Part shown: positions 1-11,338 of the stretch, one piece after another
How positions within the stretch are numbered: the first letter of the stretch is position 1
Layout of the letters: each line of letters starts with the position of its first letter
NCBI RefSeq assembly: GCF_018336975.1
Contig: NZ_CP025572.1
Location: forward strand, 3,473,908 to 3,537,907
Direction of reading: 5' to 3'
From: Marinomonas sp. CT5
GTDB taxonomy: Bacteria > Pseudomonadota > Gammaproteobacteria > Pseudomonadales > Marinomonadaceae
DNA: 64,000 nucleotides
Made by a program: the position numbers and the translations under genes
Notes under the pieces: model-generated
The model's database searches: none
The model's input: the letters and a program-made list of their open reading frames with translations, nothing else
What the model was told of the DNA's origin: nothing

Positions 1-718
1 GTTCATCTGGTAGCAATACAAAACCATCGTTGGCCTGAGCCAGATAGTCTTTCAAACCATCTTGATAAAACCACTCTTCGCGAACCTCTTCACTGCCACT
101 TTGATCGATAAACACGACATGAAGGCCTGAACACAGTACAGCTTTGGCTTTTAATAGATGTTTTAAACGCGAGAGAGAGAATTTAGGGCTATCGAAATAT
201 TTTGTATCGGCCGTAAATTTCACTTTTGTGCCGGTATTTTTCTTACCGACTGTGCCAATTTCTTTTAGCTCTGAAGTTTTGAAACCATTTTCAAAACCAA
301 TGTGATAATGGACACCGTTACGTCTTACCCAAACTTCTAATGAAGTAGATAAAGCATTAACTACCGATACACCCACACCATGTAAACCACCTGAAAACTG
401 GTAATTATCACCGGAGAATTTGCCGCCCGCGTGAAGTTTGGTCAGAATCAATTCAACACCGGAAATACCTTCCTCTGGATGAATATCGACAGGCATACCA
501 CGACCGTTGTCCTCTACGCTTAAGGAGCCATCTTTGTACAAGATGACTTCGATGCGATCTGCATGCTTCGCCAACGCCTCATCCACGGAGTTATCAATGA
601 CTTCTTGTGCTAGATGGTTTGGCCGTGAAGTATCTGTATACATTCCTGGACGCTTTTGTACAGGTTCTAAGCCACTAAGAACTTCTATGGATCCGGCGTT
701 ATATTCTTTTGCAGACAT
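1..718 (-). CDS. parE: DNA topoisomerase IV subunit B, N-terminal part (cut by window edge)
   Basis: The ATPase subunit of topoisomerase IV, which with ParC decatenates daughter chromosomes. Only the first 239 residues are visible; the C-terminus lies beyond the left edge. GHKL ATPase motifs are clear: IDNSVDEA around residue 41 with the Mg-binding Asn43, then DNGRGMP, and GGLHGVGVS in the ATP lid. RPGMYTDT and RPNHLAQEVIDN match ParE rather than GyrB as I remember them, and the yqiA neighbour is the usual one for parE. The ATG at 718 gives MSAKEYNAGSIEVL, the expected N-terminus. A 132-bp gap separates it from yqiA upstream. Identity is strong; the only caveat is the missing C-terminal half. 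Confidence 0.95.
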   Translation of the reverse strand, partial: MSAKEYNAGSIEVLSGLEPVQKRPGMYTDTSRPNHLAQEVIDNSVDEALAKHADRIEVILYKDGSLSVEDNGRGMPVDIHPEEGISGVELILTKLHAGGKFSGDNYQFSGGLHGVGVSVVNALSTSLEVWVRRNGVHYHIGFENGFKTSELKEIGTVGKKNTGTKVKFTADTKYFDSPKFSLSRLKHLLKAKAVLCSGLHVVFIDQSGSEEVREEWFYQDGLKDYLAQANDGFVLLPDE

Positions 719-850
719 GCGTGTTTTTACTTCCAAGTTGATCGTGCAATACAGGGAAAAAGGACTGTATAGCGTGCGAGTGTAAATTAGATGGGCTAGA
801 GTCTATCACTGGTTTTACTTAGTGTGAAATAGTCCAACAAAAGCAGTAGC

Positions 851-1432
851 TTACTCAGTTAATATTCCAGCAAAACGCAGAATTTCTCCGGTAAATCGTT
901 CAAAATCAGTAAAGCGATGATCTCCATTTTTTTCATGGGTTAATCGTGCCGTTTGCGGAAAGCACTTTAGTGCTTCTTTGTAATCCAACACCTCATCACC
1001 TTCTTGAATCATCAGCCAATATAAATCAGCGGTTGGCTCAGTAACGATTAATTGCTCAAGCTCTTTCATATGCAATTGAGTTAATTCATATTTTTCATCG
1101 GTGTAAGGGTTAAATTGTTCTCCGAGATGCTCTTTTAATAAAATTGGGGCTTGCACGGCAGGGTTCACCAAAATGGTTTTTAAACAATATTTCTCCGCCA
1201 GATAAACAGCATAAAAACCGCCAAGTGAGCTCCCAATCAGTGTGATACCTTGCTCTAGATTGGCTTCAATGATGGCTTCTAGTTGCTTAATTGCTTCAGC
1301 AGGCTGCCAAGATAAACGAGGCGAAATCACCGCGTCAGGTACTCCCATATCTTTGGCTGCATTACACAGCACCATGGCTTTATGGGAACGCTCAGAGCTG
1401 TTAAAACCATGAATATACAATAGAGCAGTCAA
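851..1432 (-). CDS. yqiA: YqiA-family alpha/beta-hydrolase (esterase)
   Basis: Small esterase of the YqiA/YcfP family, 193 aa, a usual length for the family. It opens with LLYIHGFNSS, has the nucleophile elbow GSSLGG at residues 67-72 (Ser69), VNPAVQ after it, then GDEVLDY (probable acid) and GDHRFTDFE (probable catalytic His). These landmarks align along the whole length with E. coli YqiA as remembered, which also sits just upstream of parE. YqiA of E. coli has esterase activity on short acyl and palmitoyl-CoA substrates; the physiological substrate is unclear. It follows yqiB by 35 bp on the same strand, so it is probably in the nudF-yqiB-yqiA transcript. Confidence 0.9.
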   Translation of the reverse strand: MTALLYIHGFNSSERSHKAMVLCNAAKDMGVPDAVISPRLSWQPAEAIKQLEAIIEANLEQGITLIGSSLGGFYAVYLAEKYCLKTILVNPAVQAPILLKEHLGEQFNPYTDEKYELTQLHMKELEQLIVTEPTADLYWLMIQEGDEVLDYKEALKCFPQTARLTHEKNGDHRFTDFERFTGEILRFAGILTE

Positions 1433-1467
1433 GGGGTTTCATCTCTGTTAAAAGGTTAAAATCAAAA

Positions 1468-1959
1468 TTAGGCGAACTGAAAGGACAAGGTATTGTTTAG
1501 TCGATGACCATGCTTCAAACAAAGCTCTAACAAATCAGCTAACTGCTGGTTTAAACGAAATTTTTCATCTCGATGCAACATGGCATCATTGGGATAAGGA
1601 TAGGCTCCCTGATATTGTCGATGCCCATCAGTAATCTCTGCAATACCTACATCATGGTACAAACGAATCGTCATAGACAGAGTAGTTTTGAAGAGCAGTT
1701 TTTTTGGAATTTCCGGGCCAAATTCCAGCATAATTTCAGACGTAAAACGACTCTCTTTGCCAAGCGTCAATTGTAAACGGCTCTCTTGATCGCCTGCGCT
1801 ATGAATAGAAAAATTCCAAGAATCCATCTCTTCTTGTCCACGCATGAGTTTACCAAGTCGGCGATAGTTTAGTTCGCCGAGCAATTGTAAGCTCACTAAA
1901 TCTGGTACATAGTGTTTCGATGTTTTCTTAGTCATGTCACCCTTCGTCACCTTGTTCAT
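1468..1959 (-). CDS. yqiB: YqiB-like DUF1249 protein
   Basis: A 163-aa protein of the DUF1249 family; function unknown. Family features seen: KHYVPDLVSL near the N-terminus, MTIRLYHDVGIAEI in the middle, then YPNDAMLHRDEKFRLNQ and a C-terminal LADLLELCLKHGH helix, matching E. coli YqiB as remembered. The first ATG (1959) overlaps the acyltransferase stop as ATGA, which suggests translational coupling. An internal ATG at 1935 has a good AAGGG Shine-Dalgarno and gives MTKKTSKHYVPDL, closer to the usual family start; either may be used. It lies between a PlsC-type gene and yqiA. Confidence 0.85.
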   Translation of the reverse strand: MNKVTKGDMTKKTSKHYVPDLVSLQLLGELNYRRLGKLMRGQEEMDSWNFSIHSAGDQESRLQLTLGKESRFTSEIMLEFGPEIPKKLLFKTTLSMTIRLYHDVGIAEITDGHRQYQGAYPYPNDAMLHRDEKFRLNQQLADLLELCLKHGHRLNNTLSFQFA

Positions 1960-2936
1960 TCTTGCGAAGTCTTACTCGCTGCAAAATTTTGTTCGACGCC
2001 CTTATTTGATGGTTGTCTTAATCTTTCCAATTGATGGTTCATGCGCACATCTTTATCGTGCCAGTATAGATTAAACCACGTAAAAAAGTGCTCTCTATCT
2101 TTTTCAGCTGCTCGATAGTCTAGCGCCAGAATACTCTCAGGCAGAGCCACTTCGCGTACCATGACTTTTACCTTGCCGATTCTACCGCATAACAAATCCC
2201 ATCCAGTTACGGTTTCTTGTTCATATAAGACATTGATATCTGTAATACTTTTTATTGTTCCAGGCATAGTTTGCAATATAAAGCCTATGCCACCAGCTTT
2301 TGGCTTAAGTAAGTATTGATAAGGTGAAGATTGTTGCTCATGTTTACTAGGTGAAAACCGAGTACCTTCGACAAAACTCATGATGGAATTAGGACGGTTT
2401 AGTAATCGTTTGCAAGATCGTTTTGTCGTAGCTAAATCTTTACCCGCTAACTTAGGGTTCTTTTTAACCTGCTCTTTGGTATAACGCTTCATAAAGGGAA
2501 ACCCCATAATATAGGTTGCCGTACCTACAAAGGGCATCCAAATCAAGGCTTGCTTCATAAACACTCTTGGCAAGGGCCTACGACCTTTAAGCTGAGCAAA
2601 AATGACAAAAACATCTACCCATGATCGATGATTAGCTATGATTAAATGCCAATGCTCAAAGTCGACCTGCATAGTGTCATCCAGCTCCCACCTTACGCCT
2701 AAAACATGTCTAAACCACCACTCACAAGAGGCCAACCAACCATCGTACAAACGATTCACACAACGTTCAGCAAAACTTTCATATGACGTACGCTTTAATA
2801 GTAATAAGGGCGCGATAAGATGAACCAACAATGCCCAACAAAATACATTGATACACATGAATACAAAAGAAACCAGACCAATTACTGGCTGAATCAGTGT
2901 TTTTTTGTAGGCAAAGGTAGAAACTTCTGGCTTCAT
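1956..2936 (-). CDS. PlsC-type (YihG-like) lysophospholipid acyltransferase
   Basis: Membrane-associated acyltransferase, about 326 aa, expected to move an acyl chain onto a lysophospholipid or related acceptor. A hydrophobic stretch at about residues 15-47 should anchor it. The acyltransferase block I motif is NHRSWVD (His103 and Asp108 from this start), and block III is FVEGTRF at about 188-194. The length and the extra C-terminal region resemble YihG/YcsO-type acyltransferases rather than the shorter PlsC. The ATG at 2936 lies just after the nudF stop; a GTG at 2948 overlapping nudF is the alternative start. Its place between nudF and yqiB is where E. coli carries cpdA, so the block has been rearranged here. 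Confidence 0.8.
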   Translation of the reverse strand: MKPEVSTFAYKKTLIQPVIGLVSFVFMCINVFCWALLVHLIAPLLLLKRTSYESFAERCVNRLYDGWLASCEWWFRHVLGVRWELDDTMQVDFEHWHLIIANHRSWVDVFVIFAQLKGRRPLPRVFMKQALIWMPFVGTATYIMGFPFMKRYTKEQVKKNPKLAGKDLATTKRSCKRLLNRPNSIMSFVEGTRFSPSKHEQQSSPYQYLLKPKAGGIGFILQTMPGTIKSITDINVLYEQETVTGWDLLCGRIGKVKVMVREVALPESILALDYRAAEKDREHFFTWFNLYWHDKDVRMNHQLERLRQPSNKGVEQNFAASKTSQE

Positions 2937-2940
2937 CTGC

Positions 2941-3561
2941 TTAGACACACCAACGGGCTAGTAAATCGTTTTTGTTTAAAGCAAACCATTGTATCCCCAT
3001 AATAGTACTGGCGTTTTCCACATCATTTTTAAGCAGAGCAATGGCATCATCTGAAGAAATTAAATGCAGCTTAATATCTTCATTTTCACTATCAAGACCA
3101 TGAATTTTCGAGGTATCAACCAAACTGGAATCAAACTCAGCGGCATACATGCGAATATGTTCGACCAATCCCCCCGGTGAAGGAGTAAATTTAAACATAT
3201 ACTCTAAGCGATTTACTGATACACCGGCTTCTTCTAGAGATTCACGACGTGCTACCTCCTCATCGCTTTCACCTTCTTCCACCATCCCTGCAACCAACTC
3301 AAGTAACCAAGGTGATTCACTCTTTAATACAGCAGGACGAAACTGTTCAATCAACAATATTTTGTCGGCAACTGGATCAAACAAAAGTACGCACACAACA
3401 TCGCTGCGAACCATCATCTCGCGAGACATAGGCTCGCTCCATTCACCGCTAAATTTTTTATGCCTCAAAGTCAGCTTTCGATACTCGAAAAAGCCTTTGT
3501 AGAGACATTCGTCGGTTAAAACCTCAACATCTTTTTTGTTGTAAGTTGGTTTAAACTTCAT
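2941..3561 (-). CDS. nudF: ADP-ribose pyrophosphatase (Nudix hydrolase)
   Basis: Hydrolyses ADP-ribose to AMP and ribose 5-phosphate. The Nudix box is complete: GMVEEGE, seven residues, then RESLEEAGV, fitting G-x5-E-x7-REuxEExGu. The NudF subgroup is indicated by VLLIEQFR, PWLLELVAGM before the box, SPGG after it, and HGLDSENEDI, all of which match E. coli NudF as remembered. The ATG at 3561 has an AAGGAAG Shine-Dalgarno 5 bp upstream and gives MKFKPTYNKKDVEV (206 aa). An in-frame ATG 45 bp further upstream also exists but has no clear ribosome site. First gene of the minus-strand block ending in parE; divergent from tag. Confidence 0.9.
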   Translation of the reverse strand: MKFKPTYNKKDVEVLTDECLYKGFFEYRKLTLRHKKFSGEWSEPMSREMMVRSDVVCVLLFDPVADKILLIEQFRPAVLKSESPWLLELVAGMVEEGESDEEVARRESLEEAGVSVNRLEYMFKFTPSPGGLVEHIRMYAAEFDSSLVDTSKIHGLDSENEDIKLHLISSDDAIALLKNDVENASTIMGIQWFALNKNDLLARWCV

Positions 3562-3676
3562 ATTATCGCTTCCTTGAAATAAGGTCTGATATGATTGATT
3601 CATCACGGCAAGTCACGCTACGCCTTCTCAACGTCGACAAAATATGTCGGCAACTATGACAAGTTTGGAGTTGTTA

Positions 3677-4243
3677 ATGGAAAACATACGTTGCGCTTGG
3701 TGTTTAGGATCTCCTGAATACATTCACTATCATGATAATGAATGGGGAATTCCTGTCCATGATGATCAAATGCTATTTGAGTGTATTGTACTCGAAAGCG
3801 CGCAAGCAGGTCTAAGTTGGATTACTATTTTACGCAAACGAGAAGGTTATCGAGAACTTTTCCATAATTTCGATCCTAATAAGGTCGCAAAAATGACCGA
3901 GACAGACGTCGAGCGACTATTATTAGATGAACGTATCGTACGTCATCGAGCAAAGATAGAAGCCACCATAAATAATGCAAAAGCCTTTTTGAAAATCGTC
4001 GATGAATTTGGTTCATTTAACCAGTATTACTGGGCATTTAGCGACAATAAAATCATTGATAACCCAATCAAGCATCACACCGAGGCGCCCGCCGTGACGG
4101 AGCTGTCCACTCGCTTTGCCAAAGACCTGAAAAAAAGAGGCTTTAAATTTCTTGGCGCAACGACCTGTTATGCCTTTATGCAAGCTACAGGCATGGTGAA
4201 CGATCACATTGCTGAATGCATATCTAGAAAACAAAATAAATAG
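3677..4243 (+). CDS. tag: DNA-3-methyladenine glycosylase I
   Basis: Base-excision repair enzyme that removes 3-methyladenine from alkylated DNA. The start at 3677 gives MENIRCAWC (188 aa, the usual length) and follows TTGGAG at 3665-3670. The HhH-type zinc site is visible: an N-terminal Cys, a His in the YIHYHDNEWG segment, and a C-terminal DHIAEC with His and Cys. ESAQAGLSW, ILRKREGYRELFHNFD and FVGATT-like FLGATTCYAFMQA are Tag signatures. An upstream in-frame ATG at 3644 would add 11 residues without a good ribosome site. It stands alone, divergent from nudF, with pseB 111 bp downstream. Confidence 0.93.
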   Translation: MENIRCAWCLGSPEYIHYHDNEWGIPVHDDQMLFECIVLESAQAGLSWITILRKREGYRELFHNFDPNKVAKMTETDVERLLLDERIVRHRAKIEATINNAKAFLKIVDEFGSFNQYYWAFSDNKIIDNPIKHHTEAPAVTELSTRFAKDLKKRGFKFLGATTCYAFMQATGMVNDHIAECISRKQNK

Positions 4244-4297
4244 ATAAAAGCGCCTTAATTAGCGGCAGTTCCTTGATTTCATTAAGGTTTAGCCTAA

Positions 4298-6524
<2,227 letters not shown>

Positions 6525-6527
6525 ACC

Positions 6528-7238
6528 ATGAAGAACTCTGCTGAATCACCAAGCTATCGAGTTGCTGTTATTCCTGCTCGTGGCGGCTCGCAACGTATAC
6601 CAAGAAAGAATATTCGTCTATTAGACGGAAAGCCTTTGATTGCTTATTCGATTGAAACAGCAAAGGCTTCAGGCTTATTTGATCGTATTATTGTGTCTAC
6701 CGATGATGATGAAATAGCTAGCGTCGCGCGGCAATTTGGCTCGGAAACGCCCTTCCTACGTCCTGCGGATTTGGCGGATCATATGACTGGAACAACTCCA
6801 GTCATGCAGCATGCTTTGAACCAAATAATGAAAGAAGGCAAAACACCTGACCAAGCCTGTCTCATTTATGCCACCTGCCCAATGTTAACGCCTGAAGATC
6901 TTCAGCAAGGTTTAGCACAACTAGACAAAACAACGGCCTTCTGTTTTTCGGCAACGACCTTTGCCTTTCCCATTCAGCGCGCGCTTCATATTCAAAAAAA
7001 TGGTGAATTAGCCCCCATGTTCCCTGAACACATTGGCAAACGCTCACAAGATTTAATCGAAGCAATTCATGATGCGGGGCAGTTCTATTGGGCAAGCACG
7101 AAAGATTGGTTTGAGCAGGAAATTTTTGGTCCTAGGTCCAAGCCACTGATGCTGCCAAGACACAGAATTCAGGACTTAGATACCGAAGAAGATTGGTTGC
7201 GCTTAACACAAATCATGGCGCTGAAAAATAAGAGTTAA
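6528..7238 (+). CDS. pseF: Pseudaminic acid cytidylyltransferase
   Basis: Activates pseudaminic acid with CTP to CMP-pseudaminic acid, the donor for flagellin glycosylation. 236 aa, of the CMP-NeuA/KdsB-type nucleotidyltransferase fold. The nucleotide-binding segment is VIPARGGSQRIPRKN at 14-28, followed by LIAYSIETA and IIVSTDDDEIA. The C-terminal RHRIQDLDTEEDW is typical of PseF. It starts 3 bp after the pseC stop and ends in a 26-bp tail-to-tail overlap with pseG on the other strand, so the two convergent transcripts must overlap at their 3' ends. Confidence 0.93.
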   Translation: MKNSAESPSYRVAVIPARGGSQRIPRKNIRLLDGKPLIAYSIETAKASGLFDRIIVSTDDDEIASVARQFGSETPFLRPADLADHMTGTTPVMQHALNQIMKEGKTPDQACLIYATCPMLTPEDLQQGLAQLDKTTAFCFSATTFAFPIQRALHIQKNGELAPMFPEHIGKRSQDLIEAIHDAGQFYWASTKDWFEQEIFGPRSKPLMLPRHRIQDLDTEEDWLRLTQIMALKNKS

Positions 7239-8211
7239 TCTTTTCAGCCACACGCTTAGCGCCGTTTCCATCCACTAAGCTGCGTGCGGTTTTACGGGCA
7301 CGCTCTTGCCATGCTTTGTCTAACCAACGCTGACTTGCCTCCTTCACCAAAGCTTCAATTCGTTGCTGCCGCACGCTTTCAGCGACATTATCAAACCGAA
7401 TGGAGCGACACCAACCCAAGGGAGTATGCTGCTCTAAGGAGCGTGTTTGATTATCGGCCACCTGAGCAAATAGCGTTGGTACGCCCACACAAGCTAACTC
7501 AAATAGCGTTCCACCCGCAGCGGAAATCGCCAATTTCGCCCGTTGCATCAAAGGAGTAACATTCGTTATCCCCTGCTCAACAGCAATATGCTTTTCTTTA
7601 CAGAAGCAGATGACTTGATCAGCGTTTTTGGCATTCGCCCCCAGCAACACTTGAATATCTTGCATTGGAAAACCAAATGACTCCAAGGCGTCTAAAATTG
7701 GCCACGTTAAAGCCAAAGGATCGGTTCCCCCCAAGGTAATAAGCAGTTGATTTGGGGTACTGTCACTTGACTCTAAGCGCTGAAAGGTGGGTCTTAATAA
7801 GGCATAGGAACTTCCCGTTAATGGACATTCTATCCGTTGGGAATAGGTTTCTTTGAGTGGGTTTAGGAGCCATTTACAAGAGAAGTCGCCCCTATCATTC
7901 ATGTCATCTAACACCAGTAAATTTGGCTGATGTTGATGCAATTCCGTAATCTCTTCGGCACTGTAGCCGTAGTGATCCAATACCACGACATCAGCCTGTT
8001 TCGCCAAAGCTAAAAACTCAGACTTACACTCTTCTTCTGATTTGCCGCCAATAAAACAATCTTCAGGGGAAGCAAAGGCTTGATAACGACGATCTACCAC
8101 AAACTGACATTGCCAGCCTAATTCGTCAAAGGCATGGATCAAGGCTTGGCAGCGAACTCTGTGCCCCATGCCGATTTCGACAGAAGCATCGGCTCGCACC
8201 AAAAGTTTCAC
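7213..8211 (-). CDS. pseG: UDP-2,4-diacetamido-trideoxy-altropyranose hydrolase
   Basis: Removes UDP from the nucleotide-linked pseudaminic precursor. It has a GT-B fold related to MurG. The likely start is the GTG at 8211, overlapping the pseI stop as GTGA, giving VKLLVRADAS (332 aa); the open frame runs further up into pseI but that part is not PseG-like. The HxxR-type catalytic segment IGMGHRVRC places His at residue 17, the same position as the catalytic His of C. jejuni PseG. VLDDMNDR, LLITLGGTD and AISAAGGTLFELACVGVP are MurG/PseG hallmarks. Length shows no fused PseH acetyltransferase domain. Last gene of the minus-strand glycosylation operon. Confidence 0.92.
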   Translation of the reverse strand: MKLLVRADASVEIGMGHRVRCQALIHAFDELGWQCQFVVDRRYQAFASPEDCFIGGKSEEECKSEFLALAKQADVVVLDHYGYSAEEITELHQHQPNLLVLDDMNDRGDFSCKWLLNPLKETYSQRIECPLTGSSYALLRPTFQRLESSDSTPNQLLITLGGTDPLALTWPILDALESFGFPMQDIQVLLGANAKNADQVICFCKEKHIAVEQGITNVTPLMQRAKLAISAAGGTLFELACVGVPTLFAQVADNQTRSLEQHTPLGWCRSIRFDNVAESVRQQRIEALVKEASQRWLDKAWQERARKTARSLVDGNGAKRVAEKINSYFSAP

Positions 8212-9227
8212 GCCATCATATCCCAAGCAAGCGGTTGACCTTTTTGTGCATCGACAGCCAAAGTTTTTCCTAATACCTCTGGCCAATGTTTAGGTGCTAA
8301 CCCATAGGATGGGCGAATAATTTTCAGATGCTCTTCGGTCAGAACCGTTCCAGCAGGCAAATCGGCCGCCACATAAATAGAACGACGATATTTCTTCGCA
8401 GCTTGTTCTGCCTCTGAACCACCGTAAGTTACGGTGCCAAGGGCCGCTTTAGCGGCTCGACAAGCCACCACCAGCGCTTTCATCTCTTCGGGCTCCATAG
8501 AGAATTCAGCATCAACACCGCCAGCACTTCGATCTAAAACAAAGTGCTTTTCGATAACGGTCGCACCGAGCGCCGTTGCTGCGACAGCCGCACCTAAGCC
8601 TTGGGTGTGGTCAGATAATCCAACTGGGCAATTTGTTTTTGCTGCTAAATCGGCCATTGTCACTAGGTTAGAATCTTCAATTTTGGAAGGGTAAGTACTG
8701 GTGCACTTAAGCAAGGTGAGCGGGTTATCGCCAATAGCGCGAATGGTGGCCACAGCCTCGGCAATTTCCTCTTCGCTCGCCATTCCCGTCGACATAATAA
8801 TCGGCTTGCCCGTGCGAGCGACGGCCTGAATCAGTGGAATATCCGTCATCTCAAAAGAAGCTATTTTGTACAGGGGAACGTCGATGGATTCTAAAAATGC
8901 CACTGCCGTTAAATCAAAAGGCGAACTAAAAGCAACTAACCCTAGCGACTCAGCCAATTCAAACAAAGGCTTATGCCATTCCCAAGGGGTTGAGGCTTTT
9001 TTGTATAGATCATACAAGTTGGAGCCACGCCACAAACTATCGCTTTCAGATACCATGAATTCACCATGACGCACGTCTAACGTCATGGTATCTGGCGTAT
9101 AGGTTTGCAGCTTAATAGCATCCACCCCCGCCTCTGCGGCAGCGTGAATCATTGCTTTAGCTAGTTCAAAATCTTGATCATGGTTGCCCGATAACTCAGC
9201 AATAATAAAAGGCGTTCGTTCGAACAT
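8208..9227 (-). CDS. pseI: Pseudaminic acid synthase
   Basis: Condenses 2,4-diacetamido-2,4,6-trideoxy-L-altrose with phosphoenolpyruvate to pseudaminic acid. 339 aa. The NeuB barrel starts with FIIAELSGNHDQDFELAKAM and DAIKLQTYTPDT; STGMASEEEI, LKCTSTYPS and GLSDHTQG follow, and VIEKHFVLDR sits near 225. The C-terminal SAF (antifreeze-like) domain begins at about 285 with RRSIYVAADLPAGTVLTEE. Only 2 bp separate it from maf upstream, and its stop overlaps the pseG GTG start, so it is tightly coupled. NeuB (sialic) versus PseI is decided by the neighbouring pse genes. Confidence 0.94.
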   Translation of the reverse strand: MFERTPFIIAELSGNHDQDFELAKAMIHAAAEAGVDAIKLQTYTPDTMTLDVRHGEFMVSESDSLWRGSNLYDLYKKASTPWEWHKPLFELAESLGLVAFSSPFDLTAVAFLESIDVPLYKIASFEMTDIPLIQAVARTGKPIIMSTGMASEEEIAEAVATIRAIGDNPLTLLKCTSTYPSKIEDSNLVTMADLAAKTNCPVGLSDHTQGLGAAVAATALGATVIEKHFVLDRSAGGVDAEFSMEPEEMKALVVACRAAKAALGTVTYGGSEAEQAAKKYRRSIYVAADLPAGTVLTEEHLKIIRPSYGLAPKHWPEVLGKTLAVDAQKGQPLAWDMMA

Positions 9228-9229
9228 AA

Positions 9230-11338
9230 TTAACCATTGTAATAAGTGATAAGGTGATCGTTGCCTTGATCCACATAATCAGACGCTTGTTGCAGCATGC
9301 TTGGCATTTCTTCCAAAAATTCACACCAAGGTGTGAACAAGTGGCGCGCACGAGCAACCGTTTCCGCTTCGTCCTCATACTTAAATAAAAACTGCACTAT
9401 TAGAAAAGCGGAATAAGTAAAAGAGCCTATCAACAGGTCATGAATATGACGGTAAACACTGCCTCGTAAAAAATAAATCTCACGGTGATAAGACCAAAGC
9501 AGGTTACAAACATCTTCACGCGTTTTAATCGTATCGTCCCAACCACTTCGAAGCGTTTTACTAATCTTGAGAAAATCATCCACAGAAATGAGGCTATCTG
9601 TTGTTTGTTGCAAAATAGCAGTAGGCGGATCCGTAAAGAAAGCACTCTCTAACAAATCAATAACTTTTTTGTGGTCAATGACAGGATCTGTAATAAGAAC
9701 ATCTTCAATCGGCAGTGGGGTCACGCCTTCAATTTTCGCCACATCCGATAAATTATAGCTCTCAAAATTACGGCGTTTTTTCAAAGATCGAATAAGAGAT
9801 TCAAGTTGTACTCTGGTAGTATCCATCATGCCCGTCGCATAAACTGTGCCACCAAAGTTCCCTTCTCGTTCAACTAGTACCGCTTCTTGGAAAGTCTGAA
9901 AACCAGTTTCTTTACCATCTTTATAATAACCACTGTGCGCAGAATGATGGGTATTTTTGTCTTTAAACCCGTTATCGATACCTAGGAAATAAACATTATT
10001 AAGACCAAATAAATGCACATAAGACAAAGCCAAATTGGCAACAACAGGATTACAGTAATTCAGTTGAACATAATTTTTGTCATCACCTTGAGCACGGGCA
10101 TGCCCTAAAATCAATGAGGTAATAGCTTCACCTGGTTTCAAGCCCATTCCAGAACGCTCAAAGTAATCAAAATATTCAGGGTGCATAACATCAACACTCA
10201 GCCCCCAAATACCTTTCAAATACTCTTTATCTAAAAAGAGAAACTTATCAACTGTCTGTTTCATGCGCTCAATATCCACATGAATATCAGGAACAATACC
10301 CAATTTACTAAGGGTATTAATTGTGGAACCACATGATATTAACAAGACCTGCTCACGAACCTCCTTGATCAATTCAATACCTTGATCAAGTGAAGGACCA
10401 TTTCCTAAAATAAAAACAGGCACATTAGTCACCCATTTCGGTAATTTTTCACGACCTTGGAAATGAGCGACTTTCGTTTTAGGTAATGATCTTAGGCCTT
10501 GAGCAATACCAATTAAAGCATCGTCAAAGAAACCCCATCCCATAACTTGACGCGAATAATGTTTTTTAAAATATTCAAAGGCTTTATTATTTTCAGGGCT
10601 TTTATAGCCCATGAAAAGGTACGTTTCCGGTGCTAAGAAGTAACCATTTTCTTGTAACTGAAGGAGGTAAGTATCTGTAAATTCGTCCGGTTGGATGCCT
10701 AAGAAAAAATGAATTGTCCTACCATCGCGATTAAACTTTTCTAGTATGTCTTCCCAATCTATCGCATACAAAGAATAGTGAAAAAAGTCTAAGTCACTTT
10801 CGTAAAGGTAAAGGTGCTTTATTTCTCTTCTACTAAGCAGTAATTCAAGTTGATAACCAAATTCTATGCCAAACACAATAGCGGCACCGACAAAATCTGG
10901 CCATTCGTCCTGCTTTGCTAAACCAACAGATTGAACTTCAACTTCGTCGAGAATTTTATTGCTATAAAAGACATGACGGCTCTCATTATTAACAGAGCGC
11001 TCAAGATTAAGAAGGGTTTTCGCAGGCTTAGAAAGCGCATAATCGACTTTGTCTTTGGCTTGAGCTCTAGGGTCTTTTGAAAATAAAGGAACACCAATGT
11101 CTTCCCTAAATACATTCATATCCCCAGATTCTTCCATATAAACATAGCGTTTTTTAGGCTGATAACCTTGGAGCTCTTCATAAATATGCGGCATGATCTG
11201 AGAGAAGGTTGTCATATTTTTAATATAACGATCTGTGAGCTCTTGGTCTTTTTCTCTTAACCTAACGACCCCTTCTTTGAAGGTCGCGAGAAATTCCTCT
11301 GCATGCTTAATTTTAGAGCCATTGTCTTCATTCTGCAT
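9230..11338 (-). CDS. Maf-type flagellin glycosyltransferase (MptE-like domain)
   Basis: A 702-aa motility accessory factor protein, the class thought to transfer pseudaminic or legionaminic acid from the CMP sugar onto Ser/Thr of flagellin in the cytoplasm. The N-terminal part (about 1-290) is mixed helical. The central 6-hydroxymethylpterin-pyrophosphokinase MptE-like domain (DUF115) starts near residue 305 with VPVFILGNGPSLDQG and continues through LLISCGSTINTL and VPDIHVDIER. The C-terminal 200 residues should be helical. The gene overlaps the fliT-like gene by 11 bp and precedes pseI by 2 bp, placing it between the flagellin chaperones and the donor-sugar genes. The family role is inferred from Aeromonas, Helicobacter and Campylobacter. 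Confidence 0.88.
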   Translation of the reverse strand: MQNEDNGSKIKHAEEFLATFKEGVVRLREKDQELTDRYIKNMTTFSQIMPHIYEELQGYQPKKRYVYMEESGDMNVFREDIGVPLFSKDPRAQAKDKVDYALSKPAKTLLNLERSVNNESRHVFYSNKILDEVEVQSVGLAKQDEWPDFVGAAIVFGIEFGYQLELLLSRREIKHLYLYESDLDFFHYSLYAIDWEDILEKFNRDGRTIHFFLGIQPDEFTDTYLLQLQENGYFLAPETYLFMGYKSPENNKAFEYFKKHYSRQVMGWGFFDDALIGIAQGLRSLPKTKVAHFQGREKLPKWVTNVPVFILGNGPSLDQGIELIKEVREQVLLISCGSTINTLSKLGIVPDIHVDIERMKQTVDKFLFLDKEYLKGIWGLSVDVMHPEYFDYFERSGMGLKPGEAITSLILGHARAQGDDKNYVQLNYCNPVVANLALSYVHLFGLNNVYFLGIDNGFKDKNTHHSAHSGYYKDGKETGFQTFQEAVLVEREGNFGGTVYATGMMDTTRVQLESLIRSLKKRRNFESYNLSDVAKIEGVTPLPIEDVLITDPVIDHKKVIDLLESAFFTDPPTAILQQTTDSLISVDDFLKISKTLRSGWDDTIKTREDVCNLLWSYHREIYFLRGSVYRHIHDLLIGSFTYSAFLIVQFLFKYEDEAETVARARHLFTPWCEFLEEMPSMLQQASDYVDQGNDHLITYYNG

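Noticed and set aside
507..785. 92-codon plus-strand open frame near the left edge
   Set aside because: It is antisense to the well-conserved parE coding sequence and has no family features.
7213..8286. Fused PseH domain in pseG
   Set aside because: The extra N-terminal open frame is only about 25 codons and lies inside pseI; there is no acetyltransferase-length extension.
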